Below are positions 22,766 to 34,489 of a stretch of DNA of 64,000 nt, one piece after another (the first letter of the stretch is position 1; each line of letters starts with the position of its first letter). Below the pieces are notes generated by a model. The model was not told where the DNA came from and searched no databases. It saw only the letters and a program-made list of their open reading frames with translations. The translations under genes and the position numbers were made by a program. The DNA is from Cordilura impudica (taxonomy: Eukaryota; Arthropoda; Insecta; Diptera; Scathophagidae): NCBI GenBank assembly GCA_963682025.1, contig OY821519.1:139915429-139979428 (forward strand). The letters run 5' to 3'.

Positions 22766-23535
22766 ACAAGCAAGAAAATTATAGTCAGTCTAGACCGACT
22801 ATACCATACCCTATACCATGCGTTTAGAGACCCTATCTATTAAGCTCATCTAATTGGATATAGAAAATTAGCATAAGCCAAATTTGAGTGGCATTATTAT
22901 TAATTTTGTTGCCTTTGAGTATGATAAAGTTCATATCGGTTATAATACTTATGTGGGGACTAGGTCGAAAAATGGACCGAACCTGACCATATTCGGTAAG
23001 GTCACTTATTTGTTGCAACAATATATAAATACCAAATTTGAAAAAATATGTGGAATACTTTTGTTTTTTTAATAGATTTAAGTGGTGATCGGGAAGCATT
23101 TTTATATGGGGGCTATGACTAAGAATTGTCGTATAGGGTTTGTTTTTGGACTACTCAATAATGGAAGCAATAAACATAAACAAACCCAATTTGAATGAGA
23201 TCTATAAAATTATTTAGATTTTATGATAATTTAAGTCGATTTCATAGGGTCATTTGTATAGGGACTAGATCTGAACATTCACCGATTTTCACCAATTTCA
23301 ACAGTGTTATTGCTGTGGCCTATAAAACCTCACACACCAAATTTTATCGATATATATTTATATTTGCGACCTGTAGTTTGATTACAAAATTTACATGGAC
23401 ACACAGAGGGGCGGACGGACATCGCTAAATCGACTCAGAAAGTGATTCTGCGTCAATCGGTATAATAAAAATTGGTCTAGATCAAATATTTTTGGTAGTT
23501 ACAAATAGCAGCACAAAGTCATTATACCCACCATA
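22766..23535 (+). mobile_element. DINE-1-like element, family A, full copy (A2)
   Basis: Begins ACAAGCAAGAAAATTATAG, then a near-palindrome (CAGTCTAGACCGACTATA), ATACCCTATACCATGCG, and runs about 770 bp to a GGGGCGGACGGACATCG microsatellite and the end GCACAAAGTCATTATACCCA. The final hairpin is degraded. The small frames in both strands here (22833-23099, 22884-23072, 23195-23428) recur in other copies only because the DNA is repeated. Confidence 0.8.
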
Positions 23536-23639
23536 AAAGCCAAGTTATTATTATACTCCCTTTCTTTGTAAATTAAGTTTGCCGTATCGTCTCAGTCTTA
23601 CCCACCAATTGTAAGTCCGCAGTGAAAAAATTTTTTTAC

Positions 23640-23722
23640 AATATTTTTTTTGTCGTCGCCAGCTCGATTGGATCACGGGTAAAAAATCGATCTAACGTTT
23701 TGTCGACAAGCAGACACTACGA
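23640..23722 (-). mobile_element. DINE-1-like family B, 5' fragment
   Basis: Reverse-complemented, TCTGCTTGTCGACAAAACG ... ATCGATTTTTTACCCGTGA ... CAATCGAGC parallels the outer part of the family B copy at the right edge of the window (TCTGCTTGGCGAAAAAATTT ... ATCGATTTTTGCCCC). Diverged fragment. Confidence 0.45.
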
Positions 23723-24150
23723 GTTAAAATAAATGGAGGAAAAAGGATTTTGGTTGTTATTGAATTTAAGCCATTTGCAAGTACTTGAATTGGTATAGTT
23801 TGGAATTTTATTGAGATATATTATTTAGGGTTGGTATTTTATGTGAATATCCAAAATCTGTAAGAGGACTATGCCTCAAAGTGTTTCTTATCTTATAAAT
23901 CAACACCTGCTTTAAATTTTTGCTAAGAATAATAAGTAATTTTTATTATTTTATTTAAAAGTAGATTGGAAGATCTTAAAAATAATTTCTTAAATAAATG
24001 AACAATGTTTAAAATATGAAAAAATAATACTGTCAAAATCATACTGCAGAAAATATTGCAAGCAAATTTGTTTAATTTTCAATTCAATTCATTTATTCAG
24101 TCAATGGAATACAAAAGTTCCTTATAGACCAACTATAACTTAAATTAAAA

Positions 24151-25716
24151 ACAAGGAAGAAAATTATAGTCGGTCTAGACCGACTATACGATACCCTATA
24201 CCATGCGTTTATGGACCCTATCTCTCAGGCCCAACTAACTGAATATAGAAAATAAGCATAAACCAAATTTGAGTGGAATTTTTCTTAATTTTTATACCCT
24301 ATACCACTATGTGGTTTGGGTATAATGACTTTGTGCTGCTGTTTGTAACAACCAAAAATATTTGACCTAGACCCATCTTTAATTATACCGATCGAATCAG
24401 AATCACTTTTTGAGTTGATTTAACAATGTCCGTCCGTCCGTCTGTGTGTCCATGTAAACCTTGTAATCAAACTGCAGGTCGCAAATATGAATATATTTTG
24501 ATGAAATTTGGTTTATAAGCTTTCGTCGGCCATGGGATGAACGCTATTGAAATTGGTGAGAATCGGTCCATGTTCAGACCTAGCTCCCATACAAATTACC
24601 CCTATGAAATCGACATAAATTGCCATAAGATCCAAATTGTCATATAGATCTTACTCAAATTGGGTTTCTATGCGTTCATTACATCCATTAATGAGTAGTC
24701 CAAAAATGATCCCTTTGGCCCCATATAGACTGCTTCCCGATTTTCACTTAAATCTATTAAAAACAAAAATATTGCATTGATTCTTCTCAAATTTTGTTTG
24801 TATATATTTTTGCAAAATACAAGAGACTTTAACAAACATGATCAGGATTGGTCCATTTTTGGACCTAGTTCCCACATAGATATAGCATCCGATATGAACT
24901 TTTTCATATCTGCAGCCAAAAAAATTAATAAAAATCCCACTCAAATTTGGTTTTTGCTTTTTTTCTATGTCCAGTTAGTTGGGCCTAAGAGATAGGGTTT
25001 CTAAATGCATGGTATAGGGTATCGTATAGTCGGTCTAGACCGACTATAATTTTCTTACTTGTTTTGGCTGCAGATATAAAAAAGTTCATATCAGATGCTA
25101 TATCTATATGGGGACTAGGCCCAAAAATGGGCCGATCCTGATCATGTTTGGTAAAGTCTGTTGTATTTTGCAAAAATATATACAAACAAAATTTGAAAAG
25201 AATCAGTGCAACATTTTTTTTTTTTGATAGATTTGATTGAAGATCGGGAAGCAGCTCTATATGGGGCCTATGACTAAGAGTTGTCCAATAGGGATAATTT
25301 TTGGAATACTGATTAATGGATGTAAATTATACATACAAACCTAATTTGACTAAGATTTGTATGATAATTTGGATCTTATGGCAATATATGTATGTTGATT
25401 TCATAGGGGTCATTTGTATGGGGGCTAGGTCTGAACATGGACCGATTCTCACCAATTTCAACAGCGTTCATCCCATGGCAGATAAAAGATCAAATACCAA
25501 ATTTTGTCAAAATATATTCATATTTGCGACCTGCAGTTTGATTACAAACTTTACATGGACACACAGACGGACGGACGGACATCGGTAAATCGAATCAGAT
25601 AGTGATTCTGATTCGATCCGTATGATTAAAGATGGGTGTAGGTCAAATATTTTTGGTTGTTACAAACAGCAGCATAAAGTCATTATACCCAAACCACATA
25701 GTGGTATAGGGTATAA
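24151..25716 (+). mobile_element. DINE-1-like element, family A (A3), split by another copy
   Basis: The left part (24151-24293) begins ACAAGGAAGAAAATTATAG, carries the CGGTCTAGACCG palindrome and ATACCCTATACCATGCG, and stops in a T run. The right part resumes at about 25065 with TTTGGCTGCAGATATAAAAA and continues through CGACCTGCAGTTTGATTAC and ACGGACGGACGGACATCG to the complete 3' hairpin TATACCC..CCACATAGTGG..AGGGTAT at 25716. Uninterrupted copies elsewhere have the two parts contiguous, so the intervening 771 bp is an insertion. Confidence 0.8.
24294..25064 (-). mobile_element. DINE-1-like element, family A (A4), nested in A3
   Basis: Full copy in reverse orientation. Plus-strand left end ATACCCTATACCACTATGTG, right end CCGACTATAATTTTCTTACT followed by TGTTT. 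It sits inside the run of T residues that precedes GGCTGCAG in A3, with T residues at both junctions. Because both host and guest are the same family, the exact ends of a mobile unit can be read directly. Confidence 0.85.
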
Positions 25717-25929
25717 TTAATACATAAATTAAATAAATATGCCTTATTTCATAAATTTAATAACTCAAAGAGAAACAGCTTAAAACTTTCTGTTGAAGTG
25801 CAAAATTCAATAGTAGATTCAAATTTTTGTTAACGGCCGTTTCATATACATATTTTATTTAAATCGTTACAAGCACGATTTAACGTACTGTTTATTTCAT
25901 AGATACATAGCTAGGATAGATTAAATATA
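25717..25929. other. No recognised feature
   Basis: Short AT-rich spacer between the DINE-like copies and the retrotransposon relic. Confidence 0.4.
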
Positions 25930-27850
25930 TGATGATTTATGACGTTACATTCTAGGAAGGACATAAAAAGATATGTGCGAGAGCAAATAATGACAATCAA
26001 TACCACAAGTAATTAAATCAAGTATAAACAATAAGATTTAAAATCTATGCCTATATTCTAAAGTCTCAAAATCTAGAAGCAACATTTAGCTTCATATGAG
26101 GGTAAGGGATCAACACAATTAATTGAATGCGTGTTTAAGAAATACACGTTGCACTCGTTCAATGCGCGAGTTTTATTTCTCACAAGGTGGACTCCACACG
26201 ACAGCCGCATATTCTAATTTTGATCTAACATAAGATGTGTAGATAAATTTTAATGTATTAGGATCAGAAAAATCATATCAATTTCTAACAAATGCAAGAA
26301 CTTTATGTGCTTTCGGTACTATACAAAAACAACTCCCAGAACAGTTACTATGTCAATAGTAGTTAAACTGTAACCGCCCAAACTAAAACAATACGGTATC
26401 GGATTGCGAGATCTAGAAAAAGAGACATGACTACATTTTGAAAGATTTAAAGGCAGATTACTAACCAAACATCAATCATTAAGATTATTTGAATAATTTT
26501 GTTAGTTATATATGTATATCAATAAAGGAGGAGATCTGATAGTATATTTTTAAATCATCAGCATAAAGCAAAAAGCGTGCCGTAGTAAAACACTTAGAGA
26601 CATCATTTATAAGCAAATTGAATAAGAGTGGACCCAAAACACTGATCTTATCCACATAAGAAAGTTAGACTGCAATCCCATTGCATGCAACTTATAATAA
26701 AGAATACTATGAGATACCCTGTTAAAGGCTTTAGAAAAGTCAGTATAAACAACATCTACTTGACTACCGTGTTCCAATGCAGATACGATAGTAGACCTAT
26801 CAGAAAAGAATTCATGCTGATAAGGAGAAATAATAGATTTTGAAAGGAAAAATAATTTTTTTAGAAATAACATGTTCAAAAACTTTAGAAACACATGATA
26901 ATTTACATATGGGCCTATAACTAGTAACTTCATCTTTATTACCATTTTATTTGATTTCCACTTGTCAATACAAATTCCTTCTTTTAATGATAAATTAAAA
27001 ATATATATAAGTGCAAACGCGATAGAAAAAGCACACTTTTTCAAAAAATAGGTACATAAACCATCTGAATCTATTTTAAAGTTATTTTTTAACTGCATAA
27101 TTTCATTAAAAACATCATCCATCGATACTTCAATGAATCATTGAAGAATCAAAATTTGAGCTTAAAAAATCGGCAAACATATTTACAACATCACTACTAG
27201 ATTTAGAAACAGAGCCATCAGTTTAGTTGATATTGGAATATCTGAAACTTGCTTTTTAGATTTAACATAAGACCAAAACGATTTAGGATTAGATTTAATT
27301 TCACATTGTTTTTGTAAGATAAACTGTTTTTATAAAAATTTAGAAAATTGCATTCTCTTTAATAATAACTGAATTTCTCATTACCTTCTGAACTGCAAGA
27401 TTTATGAAACTTGTTTTGCAGATTTTTAAGCTTTTATAAAGCCCTCGTATACCACGGAAACTTATATGGCTTTGAGTTTTTAAGAGGGGCATTTGCATAA
27501 CAAATAACCAAAACAGTATTTAAAAATATATCGTAACATGATGATGTTAGTTGACCCAAAAAAAATCATAATTCAGTCAATACCACTAAGTATTGAATTA
27601 AGCGCTTCAAAATTACAACGGTTAAAATTGAAGTTAACGGAATTTAAACGTGGAGAATTTTTAATAAATTTGTAAGAAAAAATTTCAATATTTAAGGGAA
27701 AACTATGTAAATTATACGGTAATGGTTAAAATTACCCAAAACACAGATACAAGATTTAACAGCAAAATTAGCATCTATAAATACTAAATTATATACATGG
27801 GCCTCATATAATTTATCAGAATTTATGTTTACCATCTGTCATAACTTTGT
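25930..27850 (-). pseudogene. Non-LTR retrotransposon relic with YADD-type RT (Jockey-like)
   Basis: In minus-strand order, a degraded endonuclease-like end (about 27850-27500) is followed by a linker. The RT domain comes next at 27122-26607, with SPYQHEFFSDRSTIVSALEH and VDVVYTDFSKAFNRVSHSIL. Then come ISVLGPLLFNLLINDVSKCF and FLLYADDLKIYY near 26640-26545, with the catalytic YADD intact. The C-terminal tail at about 26250 includes YVRSKLEYAAVVWSP. Frameshifts and stops interrupt every part, so it is inactive, but enough is kept to show near full-length ORF2. No clear poly(A) tail was found. Confidence 0.75.
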
Positions 27851-28540
27851 ACTGAACAATTAACCCACGTATGTTTATTTATTGTTATATGCCTGATAAC
27901 AATGCGTTTCATTGCACGCAATTAAATAAGCATTAGTCATATAAGTGAAGATTATTACTGAACGGTTTATTTTGTGGTACCTGTAACTTAATGTTCGTTC
28001 CATCCTTCTTAAAAAATCTTATCACGTTCTTTCGAATTTTATTGATTTTCTTCCTTTTTGGTGCTTGATTTGTTTTGATTTATTTTTTGTTTTCGACTAT
28101 CATACTAATTTTTAATTATTTTTTATTTTATTGTCATTATTGTCTTTAGTCATAGTTTTATGAATTATTTTTCTATCTAAATTGTTGGCATATAGAATAA
28201 TATTAATTAAGTTCATAGTTAATCGACTATCTACAACTGGAGGCGTTAAAATCTTGATAGTTTTGTATAAAATTATCATGGCTTTTGTTATTATTTAATA
28301 CCATAACAGTCTTGTTAACATATAGAATTAATTTTTATATTATTTAGATAATCATCATAATAAATACATTTCTATTTAAATTAAGATTTTCGATATTATA
28401 GGGTTTCATCTGAATTGGTATATGGTTGATAGTACCTACATACGAATTAAGTTAAAACATGTATTTATAAATGAATACCACTATTCAAATTATATATATT
28501 TTTTTAATAAAAAGTAAGTACATGTTAATTGAAACCTGCG
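27851..28540. other. No recognised feature
   Basis: Very AT-rich sequence between two retrotransposon relics in opposite orientations. Confidence 0.4.
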
Positions 28541-28559
28541 GTGGTCAAAGTCAATTAAA

Positions 28560-30558
28560 ATTACAACAAACTAATAATAAAACCACGAATTCGATACATG
28601 GGAGTGTAGGGGATGATGATGTGGTTTGGGATGGTGATGTTGAGGTTCTTAAAAACTTTTTTGCAGGTGGTATGGATCTGGGTAATCAGGATCATGTTGA
28701 CTTTAATGATTTGGATGATGAGTCTTTTTCCTTTCGTTGTGTGAGTGAGAGGGAACTACTGGAAGCCCTTAATAAAATGAAGTCAAAGTCGGTTGGCTTT
28801 GACGGAATTCCTATTAAATTTATAAAAACATTGTTTCCGTACTTATCGACCCGTATTTTGAACTTGGTAAATACTATTCTCACTACATCAAAATTTCCCA
28901 TTGCTTGGAAGACTGCTCGTGTTGTTACCATTCCTAAATCGAGAGTAGTAAATAGTCCTGATGATCGAAGACCCATTTCTGTACTTCCTGCACAGTCCAA
29001 AGCAGTCGAGCATCTCCTTAAATATCAGATACTTCAATTTACATCTAGTCATATTTCTGAATCTCAGTATGCTTTTCGTCAGGGTTACACTACGACCCTT
29101 TTACTTCTTAAACTCAATGATGCAATTAGAGAAAATGTGAATAGTGACAAATTGAGTGTTTTGATTTCACTTGATCTCTCTAAACCATATGAGCATGTTA
29201 TATAAGCTTAAATATGAATTTGAGTTTTCAAATTCGGCCTGTAAACTAATAATATCCTATTTGAGTGGTAGATTACAGTTTGTGGTACTAAATGGTCTTA
29301 GATCTGGCTTACTCTCTCTTTACTCTAGTGTACGTCAAGGGTCCGTTTTAGGTCCTATATATAAATTATTTCCATGAGACTACTGATTCAATGACCTGTG
29401 ATACGTTCATATTTGCTGATGATGTTTTTTTGCTATTTAAAGGTAGTCGCTTTTTTTCTGACGTCTTAGAACATGACATAAACCATTGTCTGGAGTGTGT
29501 CTCGCAGTGGACTTTGAAAAACTCATTATCCATAAATTCCTCTAAAACTAAGACTATTATGTTTGGCCCTACAAATCGATTCTTAATTGACTTTAATATT
29601 TTCTTAGGTGAGTCGGTGCTTGAATTTTGTAGCCAACTAAGGGGTTGTGCTTGATAATAAGCTGTCTTTCAAACCTCATATTGATGCTCTATCTGGTAGA
29701 ATCTGGGGCTCATTGCGTAGGTTTATTCCATTAATGTTTTCCTACACTTTCTAATCAAGTTAAGATTAGCTCATGCCCTCTTGATGTCGCAGGTGTTATA
29801 TGGACTTGAGGTGATATCAGGTACAATTGACATATATTTTAAAAAACTGAAATGTACAGTCAATACAATTGTGTGACTTATTTATGGTGTGGGAAGACGG
29901 GTTCATATCTCGAGCTATGTTCATCGCTTTCTTGGATGTTCATTTGAAAACTTTGTTAAATATCGTAATTTAATTTTATTTCATAAGATCAAAAAAACTG
30001 GTAGACCTATTAAATTATGTGATGTATTTATTTTTTCACGATCTACTAGGAACCCTCAAGTGTTTATTCCTAGGATTGTGAGGTCTTTGTTTGAGAGGTC
30101 TTTTGTGGTCAGTGTGGCTCGGTGTTGGAACCGACTGCCTCATGAGCTATGTATTTTCTCACAGTCGAACAATGTCTTTCGTTTAAAACTGTTTCAGCAC
30201 TTTGCTGGTTTTGTTTAACATTTTTGTAGCTATCACATACATTGCTAAGATTGTGCTATTCCTATTGCTTGTTGTTCTTTTCTTGAATTTTCTAATTCAT
30301 TAAGAAATTGTTTGTTTTATGGCTGTCGCTAATTTGGACATTTGTACTCTAATATTGACTTTTACTTTGTTTTCTCTTTATCTTGCGTTACGGCTGGGCA
30401 GCCGATATGTTGAATTACTGACATACGATATTTTTTGTTAATATGTTAAGATATTTGTAAGTCCCTTGATCTCAGGATTATTGCTTAGTAATATAGATTT
30501 ATTTGGCCTGGATGGCTTTATATTACAAAACTTAATAAATAAATAAAAATAAAATAAA
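28560..30558 (+). pseudogene. Non-LTR retrotransposon relic, RT to 3' tail (Jockey-like)
   Basis: RT fingers and palm at 28620-29204: NKMKSKSVGFDGIPIKFIK, WKTARVVTIPKSR, RRPISVLPAQSKAVEH, ESQYAFRQGYTTTLLLLK, SVLISLDLSKPYEHV, where a stop and frameshift break the expected DLSKAFDxV. Then VRQGSVLGPI at about 29330 and FIFADDVFLLF at 29407 (catalytic ADD intact), TLKNSLSINSSKTKTIMFG, and a C-terminal region at 29889-30218 (NLILFHKIKKTGRP, FERSFVVSVARCWNRLP). A stop at 30218 is followed by 3' UTR and an A-rich AATAAATAAA tail at about 30535-30558. The 5' end is truncated upstream of the RT. At least four frame breaks. Confidence 0.8.
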
Positions 30559-30739
30559 GAAAGATCGAGGAACACTTTTACAAATTGAGGATTTATCTAG
30601 ATGATATAAATAACTAAATGCCCTAACTATCATAATCATTGTATACAATATAAGCCTTTATTCATTCACACATTCTATTCACTCTATAGACCTTTGACTT
30701 CCAATAACCGCAAAGAAGAATACAACGGTGATCTAGATA

Positions 30740-31035
30740 GATTGTGTTATATAGCAACTAAGATAAATTTACTAACGCGAATATTTTATTCTTTTTTAAA
30801 CCAGACTAAAATAGTAAATTGTTTTTAAAATGCATTTTCTACGCTATCCCTTTTTATGCAGCCCCTGTTTGTTCCACAACTACAAACTGTCATATTCAAA
30901 GGTTGCAAATATCTCAAAACAAATTCTTGAAGCCATTTATAATCTTCCATTGTTCTATTTTACTCAAAATGATGAATACGATCAAAATTCGTTTTTCTCA
31001 CTTTAAATTATTCAAATTGTGTTTACTGCATGATT
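30740..31035 (+). pseudogene. Non-LTR retrotransposon C-terminal fragment
   Basis: The frame ending at 31037 reads PFYAAPVCSTTTNCHIQRLQ and ISQNKFLKPF. This matches the conserved Jockey-group segment after the thumb (YAAPVWS...HIxxLQxxQNKxLK). Short fragment; no RT core. Confidence 0.6.
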
Positions 31036-32573
31036 GACTAATAAAAGACAAAATAATTAAGACGCCATCTCAATAGTAAATACAAAAACACAGGTTTTTT
31101 TAATCATTGTTGGTTGCAATTTTTTCCTATTTTGAAATTTATCCGCTAAATTAATTATAGTCTGAATAAGTATAACTTTTAGACTCTGGTCAGGGTTCCT
31201 ATAATGAGATTGTTGTGCCTTTTGCCGCATTTTCCTAAAAGACTTTACATGTCCCATCATTTATAACATCAACCAACTCTGACTCACTTTCTGAATCGTT
31301 GTTGTAAATTGCAACAATGTGTTTAACATAGTTTTTAATTTATCTCTTACATGTAGTCAGGAATTTAATAGCTTTCAATCCTAGGCGTTATTATGTATAC
31401 AAATATAAATCGAACATATATGTTTCCCCTATTTTAATCAAGCTTTACAAATATAACTTTTTAAGTTTTATTTAATTATCTTACAACAAAGTAAGTTTAA
31501 ACGAGCTTCATATCCTGTCAATGTTTAATTAATGATAGGAAAACATGTTCCACTGAACACTTTTCTACTACAGTTCTGTAAATGTTTATAAAAAGAAAAG
31601 AGTTAAAACAAGTGTTTTGTATTTTATGTTCCAAATTCAATTAACATTTTTTATCATCACATAAATTATATTCTGTGTGTACATTTGATTGATTTACTTT
31701 TGAGTCCGCAGATACTACAATTCGAAAGATTCCGCTTTTGATGTCTTCAAACTATTAAAGGTCAACAATGAGTCAATGGTTAACAGTTCTCCACAAGCCG
31801 GTCAAATAACAAGTTTAGCCATTATCTCTTTAGTGTTGTTTTCTTTTTGTTTCTTGTATCACAGTGTTTGTCTGCGTGATTTCCTTTTTTAAACAGCACA
31901 TTTTAACAAGCCAGTAATGCGCGAGAATTCTTGGAAATAAGCGTCAATTGATTTACTCAGGTGTTTGACTTGTTGCTTGGCTTGCTGAGTGTAGGTAAAA
32001 ATATTAAAACTAATGGTTTTGACTGCATAGTTAACTTTAGATTACCTCTAGTTTAGAGTTGAAGTTACCATAACGCCAAGTCATTGTTCATCAGGTGCGT
32101 AGCAGTAATAGAAAAGATGACTCAGATAACACTTAACTATCTTCCCTCTCATTAGGAACTACGACAGATCGTGTTGAAACTTGGATATGTTATAGAATAG
32201 GTAAATATTCATATTTAAGGGGCACAAAAAGACAGCAATACCGGACGTTTTTTCTTTTTTTTTGTTGTTGATTTCTAACATTTGATCCAAAGAAACCATA
32301 TTCAAATGAATGGTTTTCTGATAAAATGTTTCCCCCTCCCGCCCTAAATAAGTGATTAATTAATATTAAGGGAATGCATGATCAACTTACACACACGATA
32401 TATTCTATAAATTATCACAGCAAGGAAAAAAACTTGTTGGTAATCGTACTATATTCGGAATAAAAGTCTACAAATTAAAGACTCTTGAATATATCAATAG
32501 TTTGTTTAACAAGTACTAAATATGAACAAAAATAAAAGTCGTAAAAGAAAATTGGTACAACATTTAATTAATA
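31036..32573. other. No recognised feature
   Basis: AT-rich, about 1.5 kb. The minus-strand frame 31057-31260 has no domain I recognise, although its position next to a retrotransposon fragment makes TE origin possible. Confidence 0.35.
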
Positions 32574-32933
32574 CTAGCAGATTCCAGCCCTCGAAATTCG
32601 AGTACAAATTCTAGGAAATTTAATGTTTTCATTAAATAAACACCCTAAAGGTATGCTAATCAATTATTGCCAATTCACAATCAACACAAAAAACAAACTC
32701 ATTTTTTTTACAAACACATTAACAAATTTAAGAAACACACACATAGCATTGTATAATTTTATGTATTTTACTCCAGTTTACTCCAAAAAAAATTTAAAAT
32801 TTAAAAATCTGCAAATCTGGTGGACAGCTAAAAAGAGCTACCTTTTAAATGAGGCATGTGTGGTCAAAATAGGATTAAAACTGGCACAACAGCATCGGTA
32901 ACAAGAAATCGCCTTGCCTATTAATATTATAGA
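32574..32933 (-). mobile_element. Small Helitron-like element (TCTATAATATTAATAGGC family), complete
   Basis: 360 bp. The minus strand starts TCTATAATATTAATAGGCAA at 32933 and ends GGCTGGAATCTGCTAG at 32574, with A and T flanks on the element strand. A small stem (CTCGAA/TTCGAG) lies about a dozen bases before CTAG. Same family as 33200-33531 and 56964-57265. The plus-strand frame 32623-32901 is inside it and non-coding. Confidence 0.75.
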
Positions 32934-33199
32934 TTAATCAGTCATAGTAACTGCGCTGCGTTTTTTCTGAGTTTAGAGCAAAAGTCGATTGTCAAGCTAT
33001 AAAAATTCATAACTTTGTATATTTGACATTAAAACTGATTCCGTAAATTGTTCTATCGAATTTTGTCATTAAAAAATATTTAGTTTCCGGAAAATATCGA
33101 AAAGTAAATATTAAAAACTCGCACTGTACAAAATAAAACGATTTATATTGTTAAATTCGGTTATGCCGAACATTTGATACTCTCCACCTGAGTTGTACA

Positions 33200-33531
33200 T
33201 CTATAATATTAATAGGCTAGGCGATTTCTTGTTACCGATTTTTTGTTCTACCGTTTTAGCCCGATTTTAGACCAATCGTATATTATTATAAAGGTATTTC
33301 TTTTTAGCTGTTCACCAGATTTACAGATTTTTAATTTTTTTTTCTTTATTTTGAGTAAATTGCATTTAAAGTTTCTACTAATATGTGTGTGTTTTTAAAT
33401 TATTAATGTGTTTGTTAATTAGTTTGTTTTCTTTATTCACAATAATAATAAACAAAAATAGTGTTGGTTTGTGAATTGGCTAAGTTGAAAAATAAAGTTG
33501 CCTAGAAATTGCACTCGCTGGAATCTGCTAG
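33200..33531 (+). mobile_element. Small Helitron-like element (TCTATAATATTAATAGGC family), complete
   Basis: 332 bp from TCTATAATATTAATAGGCTA to TCGCTGGAATCTGCTAG, with A before and T after. It matches the copies at 32574-32933 (inverted) and 56964-57265. It interrupts a DINE-like element, so it is the younger of the two. Confidence 0.75.
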
Positions 33532-33850
33532 TTTACATTAATATCTGAACATATTTATAAAAAACACAAACAAAATATTTGAAAAAACAAACAATTTGAT
33601 AAAATAAATACAACAAATACACAGAATTTTTTTGCATTTTTGGAGGTGTCCATATATGTTAGGCCATTTCTTGGAACAATGATGCCCGATATACCACATT
33701 TTAAATATCAGCCGGCTCGAAATAGAGGCAAACAATATAACCGTAATTTTTGCTTGGTAAATGATTTATTTTTTAATTGAGCGTGACGGACGGACAGACG
33801 GACGGAAATCGCTATATCGACTGGAGTTGTTATGAAGATCAATAATATAT

Positions 33851-34098
33851 CTGTGGTCACAAGCATTAACCGCCTAAGTCGAAGATCATGCATTTGAGAA
33901 AAAATAACTTTTTATATAAATGTAATGAGGCTTCATTACGACTTAGGTCAGTATGTTTTCATTAATAACTTTTTACTAAGCAGTGTTAGAGAAAAGGAGA
34001 TTTCACGTAAATATACAGCGTTTTTAGTAAAATATGGTAGCATACATAACTCAAATCGTTCTTAAGTCGACTTAAGCGGTTATCGCATGTGACCACAG
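33851..34098. mobile_element. 248-bp inverted-repeat element (CTGTGGTCACA ends)
   Basis: The left end begins CTGTGGTCACAAGCATTAAC and the right end, reverse-complemented, begins CTGTGGTCACATGCGATAAC; 28 of 32 terminal positions match. Both flanks read ATATAT, a candidate target duplication. It encodes no protein. The terminal layout (CTGTGGT, then TAACCGC, then TA(A/T)GTC) parallels the larger elements at 5663-6403 and 37728-39765, suggesting the same transposase mobilised them. Confidence 0.75.
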
Positions 34099-34489
34099 AT
34101 ATATACTTGATGGCATTGCAATTTCATTTTCGATACGTCACAAACGGAATAATAAACTGATATATACCCTATGTACAGTGGTGCGTAGGGTATAAAAATA
34201 TTCGTATATTTAACCTAAATCATGAAAGTTAATTTAGGCAATTGATTGCACTTAGGGAGCAATAATTGATTAAAAAACTCATTTAAACTCATAATTGATT
34301 TTGTGTAAATGTTGGAGCAAAATTCCAGACGCTGAGGTTGTAGTTTAGTGGGAGGTGTTAAGAAAAGTGCAGCTAGCGGGTACTGGCAAAAAAATATATA
34401 CTTTTTGAAAAACGCCATAAAAAGGCTTCTTTTACTTTTGTAAAGAAAAGTTTATTACAAAAATATTTGTAAGCTACAAATGATTAATA

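Larger units (their letters stand above)
33131..34196 (+). mobile_element. DINE-1-like element, family C, carrying two nested insertions
   Basis: The 5' end (33131-33199) has the hairpin AATTCGGTTATGCCGAA followed by GATACTCTCCACC. The 3' part (from about 33780) has GACGGACGGACAGACGGACG, AAATCGCTATATCGACTGG and the terminal hairpin TATACCCTA...TAGGGTATA at 34165-34196. A Helitron-like element (33200-33531) and a CTGTGG-type element (33851-34098) interrupt it. Removing them leaves about 490 bp in the usual DINE order. Confidence 0.65.

Noticed and set aside
24744..24944. A 60-66 residue frame (MSGIFINFFG..KVHIG..) open in four or more places
   Set aside because: All instances lie at the same position of the DINE-like family A repeat; the frame is shared because the DNA is repeated, and it varies at non-synonymous sites as freely as elsewhere.
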